Shown here in pieces: positions 10,312-19,231 of a DNA stretch of 64,000 nucleotides. The position numbers and the translations under genes are program-made. The notes below the pieces were generated by a model that was given only the letters and a program-made list of their open reading frames with translations, had not been told where the DNA came from and did not search any database. Location: contig NZ_RDQM01000004.1 of the NCBI RefSeq assembly GCF_003703475.1, forward strand, positions 1 through 64,000. Reading direction: 5' to 3'. Position 1 is the stretch's first letter; each line of letters opens with the position of its first letter. Source of the stretch: Allofranklinella schreckenbergeri. Its GTDB lineage: Bacteria > Pseudomonadota > Gammaproteobacteria > Burkholderiales > Burkholderiaceae_C.

Positions 10312-10830
10312 ATGACCACCCAGCCCGCCAGCGTGCAATGCGCCTGCTGCAAACGCCCTTTGCCCGCCCCGCAGGCCATTTGCCCGCATTGCGATGCCCA
10401 ACTCAGCGGTGCGCATACTTTCATGGATGGGCATTACCGTCCCGGCGAAAGCGGCGGCGCTTACCTTTGCCCCTGGTGCGATCAACACTTCGCCACCCCG
10501 CTGTACGAGCTGCCACCGCCAGGCGCGCACTGGTGGCAGCCCACAGGGCTATGCCCCCAGTGCCCGCATTGCCACGGTTTTCTGCGCGACACCTGCCCTC
10601 GCGTGCGGCTGCGCCCTTCGCGCGTGCTCGCCGCCTGCCTGGCTGTCGCCTGCGCCCATCTGGCAGGCGGGCTGACCGCTTGGTTGACCGTGCCGGTGCT
10701 GCTGTTGACACTTGCGGCTTTTCACTGGCCTTGGCAGCGCCAATCCATGCAGCACGAAGCCCAGCACCGCCAGCACCCCCGGCGCTTTGAGCGCCTGCCG
10801 CACACCAGCCAAAACAATTCCAAAACATAG
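10312..10830 (+). CDS. Zinc-ribbon membrane protein of unknown function
   Basis: 172 residues from ATG 10312; an in-frame ATG at 10267 is possible, but neither has a clear ribosome-binding site. Three cysteine knuckles are visible: CACC...CPHC (about residues 10-28), CPWC and CPQCPHCH. A hydrophobic segment (about 110-150) may cross the membrane twice. I do not recognise the family. The TAG stop falls inside the left arm of interspersed repeat copy 1, so this element sets the C-terminus. Base composition matches the neighbours. Confidence 0.55.
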   Translation: MTTQPASVQCACCKRPLPAPQAICPHCDAQLSGAHTFMDGHYRPGESGGAYLCPWCDQHFATPLYELPPPGAHWWQPTGLCPQCPHCHGFLRDTCPRVRLRPSRVLAACLAVACAHLAGGLTAWLTVPVLLLTLAAFHWPWQRQSMQHEAQHRQHPRRFERLPHTSQNNSKT

Positions 10831-10896
10831 AAAAACAATCTTCTTACCCATCAAGCCAAAATAGCAATATTATTTTGCTTAATGAACTGTAAAAAA
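10822..10896 (+). repeat. Interspersed palindromic element, copy 1 (most diverged)
   Basis: Core AAGCCAAAATAGC, then a T-rich stretch and AATGAACTGTAAAAA matching the right arm of the family. The left arm carries ATAGAAAA and supplies the TAG stop of the preceding gene. Lies just before the tRNA-Val promoter. Confidence 0.6.
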
Positions 10897-10959
10897 TTCG
10901 ATTTTGCGAGCCAAGGCCTATTTCTCGCACATTTTTTCTCACCGCACCAAAAATGCCGC

Positions 10960-10965
10960 TACAAT
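10960..10965 (+). promoter_or_regulatory. -10 box of the tRNA-Val promoter
   Basis: TACAAT followed by a GC-rich discriminator (CTCGCC), as in stable-RNA promoters. No good -35 is seen at 17 nt. A start near 10972 would give a leader of about 28 nt. Confidence 0.4.
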
Positions 10966-10999
10966 CTCGCCTTTCGCTGCAACGCGAACCGATTGATTC

Positions 11000-11074
11000 G
11001 GGTGGTTAGCTCAGTGGTAGAGCACTGCCTTCACACGGCAGGGGTCACAGGTTCGAACCCTGTATCACCCACCA
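11000..11074 (+). tRNA. tRNA-Val (anticodon CAC)
   Basis: Full cloverleaf. Acceptor stem GGGTGGT pairs with ATCACCC, the anticodon stem CTGCC/GGCAG encloses loop TTCACAC with anticodon CAC at 11032-11034, and the T arm contains GGTTCGAACCC. CCA is encoded. CAC reads GUG valine codons, which are frequent in this GC-rich DNA. Confidence 0.97.
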
Positions 11075-11080
11075 TATCCA

Positions 11081-11112
11081 AAGCCCTTGGCATAGCGCCA
11101 AGGGCTTTTTTT
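11081..11112 (+). terminator. Rho-independent terminator of tRNA-Val
   Basis: AAGCCCTTGGC / GCCAAGGGCTT stem of 11 bp with a short loop, followed by eight T. Confidence 0.9.
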
Positions 11113-11253
11113 TGCCCCCTCCCCTCATATGTGCCTTGGCCGCTGGGGAGCTCAAGGCTTGTTCTTTGATTGGCGCACGCGCATGCACGGTGCATCCCCA
11201 GCCCTTCTCGTATGATCGCGCGCTTGTTGAATTGCCAGCCCCTGCCCTGCTTC

Positions 11254-11658
11254 ATGCCAACCGCTCCCCAGTCCTTGCCTGCCCGCCACGCTTTGGTGCG
11301 CGATCTGGCGCTGGCGGGCCTGTCTTTCGCGCTGGATGTGCTGCTGTTTGCGCTGGTGCATCACGTCACGGGGCGGGTGTTTTTCTCCGTCGTCCTCGCG
11401 CGGGTGCTTTCGGCGCTGTTCAACTTCGCTGGCAACCGGCTGTTTGTGTTCAAAGGGCGGCAAGCGCAAACCTTGCTGTCGCAACTGCTGGGCTATGCGG
11501 CACTGGCGGTAGCCATCATGCTGTGCTCGGCCACGCTGGTGCAGTGGCTGGTGGCGCACTGGCAGCTACCGGCCGTGCCTGCGAAGGTGGCGGTGGATGT
11601 GCTGCTGTATCTGGTTTCGTTTTACATCCGGCGCACCTGGCTGTTTCGGCTGCATTGA
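11254..11658 (+). CDS. GtrA-like flippase family membrane protein
   Basis: 134 residues from ATG 11254, with four predicted membrane segments. Features of the GtrA/DPMS-associated family are seen: an N-terminal charged segment, then F..N(F)..NR.FVF (here SALFNFAGNRLFVFKG) and a final RR.WLF (RRTWLFRLH). The family helps flip or position polyprenyl-linked sugars in the cytoplasmic membrane. The start is uncertain: another ATG lies in frame at 11212 and neither has a strong ribosome-binding site. It stands just upstream of radA with no functional link evident. Confidence 0.75.
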   Translation: MPTAPQSLPARHALVRDLALAGLSFALDVLLFALVHHVTGRVFFSVVLARVLSALFNFAGNRLFVFKGRQAQTLLSQLLGYAALAVAIMLCSATLVQWLVAHWQLPAVPAKVAVDVLLYLVSFYIRRTWLFRLH

Positions 11659-11697
11659 CCGGCAGGGCCGGGGGCGCTGCACTTTTCTTTTTTCACT

Positions 11698-13086
11698 GTG
11701 GCACGCGAGAAATCCCATTACGTTTGCTCGGCTTGCGGGGCGACTTCGCCGCGCTGGCTCGGGCGCTGCCCTGGTTGCGAGGCCTGGAACAGCCTGGTCG
11801 AGACGGCCAGCGCGCCGCCTGCGCGCGAGAGCAAAAACCGCCTCTCCCAAAGCAGCGCCAGCCATTACGCGGGCGCGCAAAGCCAGCCCATCACGCCGTT
11901 GGCGCAGATTGAGGCCAACGAAATCGCGCGTACCCCCAGCGGCATTGCCGAGCTGGATCGGGTGCTGGGCGGCGGCGTGGTGGAAGGCTCGGTGGTGTTG
12001 ATGGGCGGCGATCCCGGCATTGGCAAATCCACCCTGCTGCTGCAAGCGCTCGATCGCCTGCAACGCCAGGGCCTGCCCACGCTGTACGTCAGCGGCGAGG
12101 AAAGCGGCGCGCAAATCGCGCTGCGCGCGCGGCGGCTGGATTTGCCCGACAGCCAGGTGCCCATCCTGACCGAAATCCAGCTTGAAAAAATCCTCGCCGC
12201 CACCGATGCGCACCAACCTGCGGTGGTGGTGATCGATTCGATCCAGACGCTGTACTCCGACCAGCTCAGCTCTGCGCCCGGCTCGGTAGCGCAGGTGCGC
12301 GAGTGCGCCGCCCACCTCACGCGTCAGGCCAAAAGCACCGGCATTGCGATGGTGCTGGTAGGCCACGTCACCAAGGAAGGCACCATCGCTGGCCCCCGTG
12401 TGCTGGAGCATATGGTCGATACCGTGCTGTATTTCGAGGGCGACACGCACAGCAGCTTCCGGCTGGTGCGCGCCATCAAGAACCGCTTTGGCGCGGTCAA
12501 CGAGATCGGCGTGTTTGCGATGACCGAAAGCGGCCTCAAGGGCGTCTCCAACCCCAGCGCGATTTTCTTGAGCCAACACAGCGAGGCGGTGGCGGGCAGT
12601 TGCGTGCTGGTCACGCTCGAAGGCAGCCGCCCTCTGCTGGTGGAAATCCAGGCTCTGGTGGACACCGGCGGCCCCAGCCCGCGGCGGCTTTCCGTCGGGC
12701 TGGAGCGCGACCGCCTGGCCATGCTGCTGGCCGTGCTGCACCGCCACGCGGGGGTGGGCACTTACGACCAGGACGTGTTCATCAACGCCGTAGGCGGCGT
12801 GCGCATCAACGAGCCAGCGGCCGATTTGGCGATCTTGCTGGCCATCCAGTCCTCGCTGCGCAACCAGCCCTTGCCCAAGGGTTTTATCGCCTTTGGCGAA
12901 GTGGGCCTGGCGGGCGAAGTGCGCCCGGCCACGCGCGGCCAGGAGCGGCTGCGCGAGGCGGCCAAGCTGGGCTTTAGCGTCGCCATCGTGCCCAAGGCCA
13001 ATGCCCCGAAAAAGCCCATTGCCGGCATCCAGGTCCACGCCGTGGAGCGCATTGAGCAAGCCCTGGAGTGCGTGCGGGCGCTGTAG
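11698..13086 (+). CDS. radA: DNA repair protein RadA
   Basis: 462 residues, GTG start. An N-terminal C4 zinc finger (Cys 10, 13, 24, 27: CSACG...CPGC), then a RecA-like ATPase with Walker A GGDPGIGKSTLL (about 103-114), Walker B VVVIDSIQT, the RadA-specific KNRFG motif (IKNRFGAVNEIGVF), and a C-terminal Lon-protease-like domain ending in the GEVGLAGEVRP region. Acts in recombinational repair and branch migration. Length is normal for the family. It is followed by interspersed repeat copy 2. Confidence 0.97.
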   Translation: MAREKSHYVCSACGATSPRWLGRCPGCEAWNSLVETASAPPARESKNRLSQSSASHYAGAQSQPITPLAQIEANEIARTPSGIAELDRVLGGGVVEGSVVLMGGDPGIGKSTLLLQALDRLQRQGLPTLYVSGEESGAQIALRARRLDLPDSQVPILTEIQLEKILAATDAHQPAVVVIDSIQTLYSDQLSSAPGSVAQVRECAAHLTRQAKSTGIAMVLVGHVTKEGTIAGPRVLEHMVDTVLYFEGDTHSSFRLVRAIKNRFGAVNEIGVFAMTESGLKGVSNPSAIFLSQHSEAVAGSCVLVTLEGSRPLLVEIQALVDTGGPSPRRLSVGLERDRLAMLLAVLHRHAGVGTYDQDVFINAVGGVRINEPAADLAILLAIQSSLRNQPLPKGFIAFGEVGLAGEVRPATRGQERLREAAKLGFSVAIVPKANAPKKPIAGIQVHAVERIEQALECVRAL

Positions 13087-13104
13087 CCCCACCCACTTCA
13101 ATTG

Positions 13105-13176
13105 CAAATCAATGTAAAAAAGAAACTATACCCAAATTGCCGAAACAAGGTAATTTTATTTCTTATTGATCTATAA
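13105..13176 (+). repeat. Interspersed palindromic element, copy 2
   Basis: Left arm CAAATCAATG, core TTGCCGAAACAAGG, right arm TTTCTTATTGATCTAT. AAATTGCC and GGTAATTT around the core can pair (one G-T pair) and are followed by a T-rich tract. It lies 19 nt after the radA stop, between convergent radA and the MFS gene, reading in the radA sense. Confidence 0.85.
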
Positions 13177-13199
13177 TAGAGCACCGAACAAGCCCCCTC

Positions 13200-14414
13200 T
13201 CACTGCTTGGGCAAACGCCACACCAGCCCCCAGGCCACCAGCGCCGTGAGAACGCCCCAGAACCAGATGCCATGCGTCATGGGCCAGGCGCTGCCCTCCA
13301 GCCACACGCCCAGCCACTGCCCCATGCAAAAGGCGCACAGCATCATCAGGCAACCGCTGAGCGCCGAGGCCGCCCCGGCCGCATCGGGAAACGGCCCCAC
13401 CGCCCCGGCCTGTCCGCACGGCAAATTGATGCCGTGGCCAATCATGTAGAGATAGAAAGGCGGCAGCACCGTCCAGACGCTGCTCACGCCACCCAAGTTG
13501 AGCAGCCCCACCAGCGAGCTGCCCGTCAACGCAAACGCGCCGCCAATCAACACCGTCTTTTGCAAATGCAAGCGCACCAGCAGCGCCCTGCAAACATAGG
13601 TGCCTAGCAAGTAAGAAAAGGCCATCGAAAACATCAACAGCCCGTAATGCAGGCGCGAAACGCCCAGCAACCCGATGAAAACGAAAGACGAGGCCGCCAA
13701 AAACGTGAACAGCCCGCCATAGCTGCCCATGGCCAGCAAGGCATAAGCCCAAAAGCGCCGGTTACTCAACACCCGCCGCCAGGTTGCCAGCAATCGCACG
13801 GGCTGCAAGGCTTGCGCATCGGGTTGCGGCAAAGTTTCCCGAAAACCCCACACGATCACCCCCAGCACCACAGCCCCGAACAAGGCCATGCCCAGTAGCG
13901 TGGCCCGCCAGCCCAGAAAATGCGCCAACACGCCGCCCAGCGGCAAGCTCAGAGAAGCCAGCATCCCCAAACCCGAGAGACCTCGCGCCAACACCCGCGC
14001 GCCAATTTCAGGCGCATACAGATCGCGCACCAGTGCGCGTGCGCACACCACCACCGCCCCCAGTGCAGCGCCTTGCACCATGCGCAAAACCAGCAACACC
14101 TCCATCGAAGCCGCCAACGTGCAACCCAACGCCACCGCGACGTACAAGGTCAGGCCGGCCAGCAGCACGGGCTTGCGTCCCCATCGATCGGAAAGGGGGC
14201 CAAAAAACAGTTGCGCCAGCCCGAAGGCCAGCAGCAGGCCAGAGAGCGTGAGCTGGGCCTGCTGCACGGAACCGGCTAGCGCCTCAGTCAGCGCGGGCAA
14301 GGCCGGCAGATACAAATCGGTGGTAACGGGCTGCAAGCCCAGCAGCAGCGCTAGCACCCATACCACGCGCAGCAGTGGCATGGCTTCAGCGGTCGAGGAG
14401 GGTGTAGCGCTCAT
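13200..14414 (-). CDS. MFS exporter, Bcr/CflA type
   Basis: 404 residues with about 12 membrane helices. The first loop has the drug:H+ antiporter signature LSDRWGRKPVLLAG; TDLYLPALPAL in helix 1 and the GLGMLASLSLPLGG region (motif C-like) fit the Bcr/CflA branch. Substrate unknown. ATG 14414 is chosen; a TTG at 14456 would overlap the upstream gene. It lies 38 bp after the isomerase gene on the same strand, so it may be co-transcribed with the catabolic genes and export an aromatic intermediate; this is inference. Confidence 0.85.
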   Translation of the reverse strand: MSATPSSTAEAMPLLRVVWVLALLLGLQPVTTDLYLPALPALTEALAGSVQQAQLTLSGLLLAFGLAQLFFGPLSDRWGRKPVLLAGLTLYVAVALGCTLAASMEVLLVLRMVQGAALGAVVVCARALVRDLYAPEIGARVLARGLSGLGMLASLSLPLGGVLAHFLGWRATLLGMALFGAVVLGVIVWGFRETLPQPDAQALQPVRLLATWRRVLSNRRFWAYALLAMGSYGGLFTFLAASSFVFIGLLGVSRLHYGLLMFSMAFSYLLGTYVCRALLVRLHLQKTVLIGGAFALTGSSLVGLLNLGGVSSVWTVLPPFYLYMIGHGINLPCGQAGAVGPFPDAAGAASALSGCLMMLCAFCMGQWLGVWLEGSAWPMTHGIWFWGVLTALVAWGLVWRLPKQ

Positions 14415-14452
14415 GGACAACAGCCAGGGCGGAGGTTCAGGGGTCAAGCGGA

Positions 14453-15094
14453 TCAAGCGGCCGCATCGGGCTGCTGCTCAGGCGCAGCGCGGCGGAAGGC
14501 CTCCAACTGCTCACAGTGTGCGGCGATGCGCTGCACGGTGGGCATGGCATCCAGGCTGCACCCGAAGCGGCGGGCGTTAAAAACCTGCGGCACCAGGCAG
14601 CAATCGGCCAGCGTGGGCTGGTCACCGTGGCAAAACGCCCCAGTGCGCGGGTCGTCGGCCAGCATGCGCTCCATCGCCCCCAGGCCCAATTGCACCCAGT
14701 GGTGGTACCACGCGGTGCGCTGGGCCTCATCAACGCCCAAGCTCTGACCCAAATACTGCAAGACGCGCAGATTGTTCAAAGGGTGCGTGTCACAAGCAAT
14801 GGCTTGCGCCAGCGCCCGCACCCGCGCCCGCCCCAAGGCATCGGCAGGCAACAGCGCCGGGCCGCCTTGGGTTTCCTCCAGATACTCGATGATCGCCAGC
14901 GACTGCGTCAGTGCCTGACCATCCACCTCCAGCGTCGGCACCAAACCGGCGGGGTTGAGCTTGCAGTAGTCGCTTTGGCGCTGCTCGCCGCGCACCAAAT
15001 GCACCGGCACGGCCTCATAAGACAGGCCCTTGAGGTTGAGCGCAATGCGCACGCGGTAAGCCGCCGAACTGCGGAAATAGGTATAGAGCTTCAT
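14453..15094 (-). CDS. maiA: Zeta-class GST: maleylacetoacetate / maleylpyruvate isomerase
   Basis: 213 residues. Thioredoxin-like GST N-domain starting MKLYTYFRSSAAYRVRIAL, the SS..YRVRIAL signature of bacterial zeta-class isomerases, then NPAGLVPTLEVDG and QSLAIIEYLEE (glutathione binding). The C-domain holds CHGDQPTLADCCLVPQVFNA. It isomerises a maleyl to a fumaryl intermediate using glutathione. The FAH-family hydrolase upstream would take the product. Sequence alone does not decide between homogentisate and gentisate pathways. The start is 4 nt after the dctM-like stop. Confidence 0.88.
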   Translation of the reverse strand: MKLYTYFRSSAAYRVRIALNLKGLSYEAVPVHLVRGEQRQSDYCKLNPAGLVPTLEVDGQALTQSLAIIEYLEETQGGPALLPADALGRARVRALAQAIACDTHPLNNLRVLQYLGQSLGVDEAQRTAWYHHWVQLGLGAMERMLADDPRTGAFCHGDQPTLADCCLVPQVFNARRFGCSLDAMPTVQRIAAHCEQLEAFRRAAPEQQPDAAA

Positions 15095-15098
15095 GGCC

Positions 15099-16424
15099 TT
15101 ATCCCCCCAACAAGTGCACCAACCCCAGCGACAGCGTGGGGAACAAAGCCAGCAAGGCAATGCGCAGCAGATCCGAAGCCAGGAAAGGCAGCACGCCGCG
15201 GAAAGTGTCTTTCATCGGCACATCCCTGGCCAGGCTGTTGATGACAAAGACGTTCATCCCCACCGGCGGGGTAATCAGGCCGATTTCCACCACCATCAGC
15301 GCCAGAATGCCGAACCAAATAGCCTTGTCGGTGGGATTCAGGCCCCAAAAATCCAGCCCCATCACAATGGGCAGAAAGATGGGAATGGTGAGCAAAATCA
15401 TCGACAGGCTGTCCATGATGCAGCCCAGCACCAAGTACGTCACCAAGATGCCAATGAGCACCAAGGCTGGCGACAAGCCGCTGCCCAGCACCCACTGCGC
15501 CAGCGTTTGCGGCATTTGCGAGAGCGCCAAGAAGGCATTGAGGACATCGGCGCCCAGCAAGATCAAAAAGATCATGGCACTGGCTTCGGCCGCGCCAAAG
15601 ACCGCCGCCATAAACCCCTTCACATCCAGCTCGCGCGACAAAATCGCCAAAACGGTGGTGGCAATAGTGCCCACAGCCGCGGCCTCCGTCGGCGTGAAAA
15701 TGCCCCCGTAAATACCGCCGATGACCACCACGAACACCGCCACAGTCGGCCAAACCCTGGCCAGGGCTGCCAACCGCTGCCGCCAGGGCATGCGCTCAGA
15801 CGCAGGCCCCGAGCCTGGCACGATGCGCACAAAAATGGCCACCACCAGCATGTACCCCAGCATGGCAATCAAACCAGGCACCAAAGCCGCCATGAACATG
15901 GCCGCCACGTTTTGCTCGGCCAAGATGGCGTAAATCACCAGCACCACCGAGGGCGGAATCAAAATGCCCAGCGTGCCGCCCGCAGCCAGCGCGCCCGTGG
16001 CCAACGAGGGGGCGTATTGGTTGCGCCGCAGCTCCGGCAATACCACACGCCCCATCGTGGCCGCCGTTGCCAGGGACGAGCCGCAAATGGCCCCGAACCC
16101 CGCGCAAGCGCCAATGGCGCTCATCGCCACACCGCCACGGTAATGCCCCATGAAGGCATTGGTGGCTTCAAACAGCCGCCGCGACAGACCGCCATACGAG
16201 GCGATATTGCCCATCAGCAAAAACAGCGGCACCACCGAAAGGTCGTAAATCGAAAAACGACCATAGGCCAGGTGCTTGAAATAGCTCATCAGCGGATCCC
16301 AGCCGGAAACGGCAATGTAGCCCACCGAACCGCCCACCAGCATGGCCATGCCGATATGGATGCGCAGCGCCAGCAGCAACAGCGTGAAGCCACCGACCAG
16401 AAAACCAATTGTCACGCTGCTCAT
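15099..16424 (-). CDS. TRAP transporter large permease (DctM family)
   Basis: 441 residues with about 12 membrane segments. DctM features: GACAGFGAICGSSLATAATM, GTLGILIPPSVVLVIYA and FLILLGADVLNAF, with the late GLITPPVGMNVFVIN. It is the Na+-coupled transport channel of a tripartite system. The start overlaps the dctQ-like stop (ATGA). Confidence 0.95.
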   Translation of the reverse strand: MSSVTIGFLVGGFTLLLLALRIHIGMAMLVGGSVGYIAVSGWDPLMSYFKHLAYGRFSIYDLSVVPLFLLMGNIASYGGLSRRLFEATNAFMGHYRGGVAMSAIGACAGFGAICGSSLATAATMGRVVLPELRRNQYAPSLATGALAAGGTLGILIPPSVVLVIYAILAEQNVAAMFMAALVPGLIAMLGYMLVVAIFVRIVPGSGPASERMPWRQRLAALARVWPTVAVFVVVIGGIYGGIFTPTEAAAVGTIATTVLAILSRELDVKGFMAAVFGAAEASAMIFLILLGADVLNAFLALSQMPQTLAQWVLGSGLSPALVLIGILVTYLVLGCIMDSLSMILLTIPIFLPIVMGLDFWGLNPTDKAIWFGILALMVVEIGLITPPVGMNVFVINSLARDVPMKDTFRGVLPFLASDLLRIALLALFPTLSLGLVHLLGG

Positions 16425-16960
16425 GCGCGCTCTCCTTCATCGCGGCCGATGCGCCAATAGGTGTAGAGCGCCGTAAGCGACAGCAGCAAAAAGCCCGGCC
16501 CAAGCGTCACATACGACCACCAAAGGGGCCAGCCCAAAATCATGGCGCTCTCGCCACTGCGCGCTGCCTCCCAGGCCCCCACGAAGCTGCGCCAGGCGAT
16601 CACCGCCGAGGCCACTGCCAGCACCAACGCCGCCACCCGATCCAAAACGCGACGCACCCGAGCAGGCGCCGAGTGGGTGAAAAAATCCACAATGACATGC
16701 GCATTTTTCATCTGCGCATAAGGCAGGCATGCGGCAATGGCCAAGGCGCAAGCCATTTGCACCATTTCCACATCGCCCAGCACCGGGGCATCAAACAACC
16801 AGCGCCCCAGCACGCTATAGACCGACACACAGCACGCGCCAAACAGCAAAACCGCGCCGCCCAGCGCCGAAGCCTGTGACCAGCGCAACAAAAAACGCCC
16901 CACAGCATCCCGGGGGACGGGGTCGTTGGGGGCATCCAATTGAGGAATCACCTCTGCCAT
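16421..16960 (-). CDS. TRAP transporter small permease (DctQ family)
   Basis: 179 residues with four predicted membrane helices. The family pattern is visible as RWLFDAPVLGDVEMVQMACA, ACLPYAQMKNAHVIVDFF and the C-terminal tryptophan-rich helix. The start at 16960 has GGGAG upstream. It partners the DctM-like permease and the binding protein on either side. Confidence 0.9.
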   Translation of the reverse strand: MAEVIPQLDAPNDPVPRDAVGRFLLRWSQASALGGAVLLFGACCVSVYSVLGRWLFDAPVLGDVEMVQMACALAIAACLPYAQMKNAHVIVDFFTHSAPARVRRVLDRVAALVLAVASAVIAWRSFVGAWEAARSGESAMILGWPLWWSYVTLGPGFLLLSLTALYTYWRIGRDEGERA

Positions 16961-17041
16961 CACCGTTTCTCCCAAACAGAAAGAAAAAGGCCGAGCCCGA
17001 GCGCATGGCGCTCCCAGCAAGCCCGGCCCCCATACTGAGGT

Positions 17042-18082
17042 TTAGCGGCTGTGCTTCTCGATCAAGCTACGCGCGGCATCGAGCATTTCCTGCCCTGGGT
17101 AGCCCTTGCCGGTCACATCCTTGACCCATTCGGTCGCAATGCGATCGCCCACCTTGACCCACTGCGCTGCTTCGCTGGCAGGGACGGTGTAGAACTTGTT
17201 GCCACGATCCACCGCTTGTTTGCGTGCAGCAGGCGCGGACTCATCCCAGGCGCGGCCAATGGAGGCGGAAAAATCCACACCCGAGTTGGCATCAATCACC
17301 TTTTTCAAATCATCGGGCAGGCTCTCGTAGCGCGCCTTGTTCATCGCGATGGTGAACACCGCCGTGTACAGCGCGGGCTGCGAGGCATCCATCTCCGTGT
17401 GGTACTTGGTCATCTCGTGCAGCTTCATGGTCGGCACCACCTCCCAGGGCAGCACGTAGCCATCGACCACGCCTTTGGAGACGGCCTCGGGGGTCTGCGG
17501 CATCGGCATCGCCACAGGCGTGGCGCCCAAGTGGGCGATCATCCGATTGGTCAGGCGGGTGGGGGCACGCATTTTCAGACCACGAAAGTCGGCGAGCTTC
17601 TTGATCTCGCGCTTGTTGTTGTGGATATGACCTGCATCGTGCACGTGAAAGGCCAGCGGCTTGACCGCCTCGAAGTCCTTTTTGCCGTACTTTTCGTAAT
17701 ACTCCCAGGCGGCGCGGCTGGCGCCTTCTGCGTTACGCGTCAAAAAGGGCAGCTCGAACACTTCCACGGAAGGGAAGCGCCCGGCCGTGTAACCGGGCAA
17801 GGTCCACACAATATCGGCCACGCCGTCGGCAGCCTGCTGGATCAACTGCCCGGGCGTGCCGCCCAATTGCATGGCCGGGTAGATTTGGCACTTCATGCGC
17901 TGATTCGATTCCGCCTCGATCTTGGCGCACCAAGGCTCCAGCACCTGTTTTTGGCTCAGTGCCGAAGACGGCCAGAAATGCGCCACTTTGAGCACGATTT
18001 CTTCCGCCGCCACAGGCGCCGAAAACAGCACTGTCACCGCAGCGGCCACAGTGCCTGCAAGTTGCTTACGGATCTTTTTCAT
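17042..18082 (-). CDS. TRAP transporter solute-binding protein (DctP family)
   Basis: 346 residues. Signal peptide MKKIRKQLAGTVAAAVTVLF... with cleavage after VAA (about residue 26), so periplasmic. DctP fold motifs: LQLGGTPGQLIQQ-like lead, ELPFLTRNAEGA, LADFRGLKMRAPTR (ligand arginine region), GVVDGYVLPWEVV. The start has AGGAG 5 nt upstream. Gene context suggests an aromatic or related carboxylic acid as ligand; the sequence does not prove it. Confidence 0.92.
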   Translation of the reverse strand: MKKIRKQLAGTVAAAVTVLFSAPVAAEEIVLKVAHFWPSSALSQKQVLEPWCAKIEAESNQRMKCQIYPAMQLGGTPGQLIQQAADGVADIVWTLPGYTAGRFPSVEVFELPFLTRNAEGASRAAWEYYEKYGKKDFEAVKPLAFHVHDAGHIHNNKREIKKLADFRGLKMRAPTRLTNRMIAHLGATPVAMPMPQTPEAVSKGVVDGYVLPWEVVPTMKLHEMTKYHTEMDASQPALYTAVFTIAMNKARYESLPDDLKKVIDANSGVDFSASIGRAWDESAPAARKQAVDRGNKFYTVPASEAAQWVKVGDRIATEWVKDVTGKGYPGQEMLDAARSLIEKHSR

Positions 18083-18220
18083 AGGTCTCCTATCGGTCGT
18101 GTTGATTTGGTTTGCTTATGGGAGTGGCCCGCTGCGCAGCAATCCTTGACGATCGCCTCGCAGCCAGCCGGTTGGGCGCGTCTGCCCGAAACATGTCCGG
18201 CGCCAGACGCGATAGAGCAA

Positions 18221-19231
18221 TCAGCCCGCGATGGCCGTCACTCTGTTTTCAATCGTGCCGAAGATGCTGCGCCCCTGCTCGTCGAACATCTCCACGCGCA
18301 CCACATCGCCGTCACGCATGAAAGGCGTGGCAGGCTTGCCCTGCTCGATCGTCTCGTAGGTGCGCACTTCGGCCAGGCAGCAATAGCCCACGCCCCCGTG
18401 TGCAATGGACGAACCCCACAAATCGCCTTGCTTGTTGGATACCGTGCCAGAGCCGATGATGGAGCCAGCCTCCAGCTCACGGGTCTTGGCCACGTGCGCC
18501 ACCAGACGGCCGAAGTCGAACGTCATGTCCACCCCGGCATTGGGCTTGCCGAACAGCTCGCCATTGAGATGCACCATCAGCGGCAAGTGCACCTTGGCAT
18601 CGCGCCAGGCATCGCCCAGCTCATCGGGCGTGACCGCCACGGGGCTGAAGGCAGATGCGGGCTTGCTCTGGAAAAAGCCAAAACCCTTGGCCAGCTCGTT
18701 GGGGATCAGGTTGCGCAGGCTCACATCGTTGACCAGCATCACCAGCCGGATGGCCTTGGCCGCCTCAGCAGGCGTGGCCCCCAGCGGAACATCGCCGGTG
18801 ACCACCGTCACCTCCGCCTCGAAGTCGATGCCCCAGGCTTCAGCGGCCACCACGGCATCGCGCGGGCCGATAAAGCTGTCCGAACCGCCTTGGTACATCA
18901 GCGGGTCTTCGTAAAACGAAGGCGGCATTTCGGCATTGCGCGCCTTACGCACCAGCTCCACGTGGTTGATGTAGGCCGAGCCATCGGCCCATTGATAGGC
19001 GCGCGGCAGCGGCGAGGCGCAAGCAGCCTCGTCAAACGGCTGGGCATCCAGCGCGCCGCTGTTGAGCGCTTCATACACCTGGCGCAACTGCGGCTCGCAG
19101 GCCTCCCAATCGTCCAGCGCAGCTTGCAAAGTGCGGGCAATGGCTGGCACCGGGCGGCAGCGTTGCAAATCACGGCTGACGACCACCAGCGTGCCGTCGC
19201 GCCCGCCTTGTTTCAAAGAAGCCAGTTTCAT
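18221..19231 (-). CDS. Fumarylacetoacetate hydrolase family protein
   Basis: 336 residues. FAH-type metal-dependent C-C hydrolase: DFEAEVTVVTGDVP (metal-binding Asp/Glu), LVMLVNDVSLRN, GFGFFQSKPASAFSPV, LVAHVAKTRELEAGSIIGSG and the distal GSGTVSN. Expected to cleave fumarylacetoacetate, fumarylpyruvate or a similar diketo acid. Its long N-terminal region of about 120 residues resembles full-length FAH rather than the short fumarylpyruvate hydrolases. The ATG overlaps the upstream VOC gene (ATGA). A 137-bp gap with a GC hairpin (CGCGTCTG/CAGACGCG at 18177-18211) separates it from the TRAP genes. Confidence 0.9.
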   Translation of the reverse strand: MKLASLKQGGRDGTLVVVSRDLQRCRPVPAIARTLQAALDDWEACEPQLRQVYEALNSGALDAQPFDEAACASPLPRAYQWADGSAYINHVELVRKARNAEMPPSFYEDPLMYQGGSDSFIGPRDAVVAAEAWGIDFEAEVTVVTGDVPLGATPAEAAKAIRLVMLVNDVSLRNLIPNELAKGFGFFQSKPASAFSPVAVTPDELGDAWRDAKVHLPLMVHLNGELFGKPNAGVDMTFDFGRLVAHVAKTRELEAGSIIGSGTVSNKQGDLWGSSIAHGGVGYCCLAEVRTYETIEQGKPATPFMRDGDVVRVEMFDEQGRSIFGTIENRVTAIAG

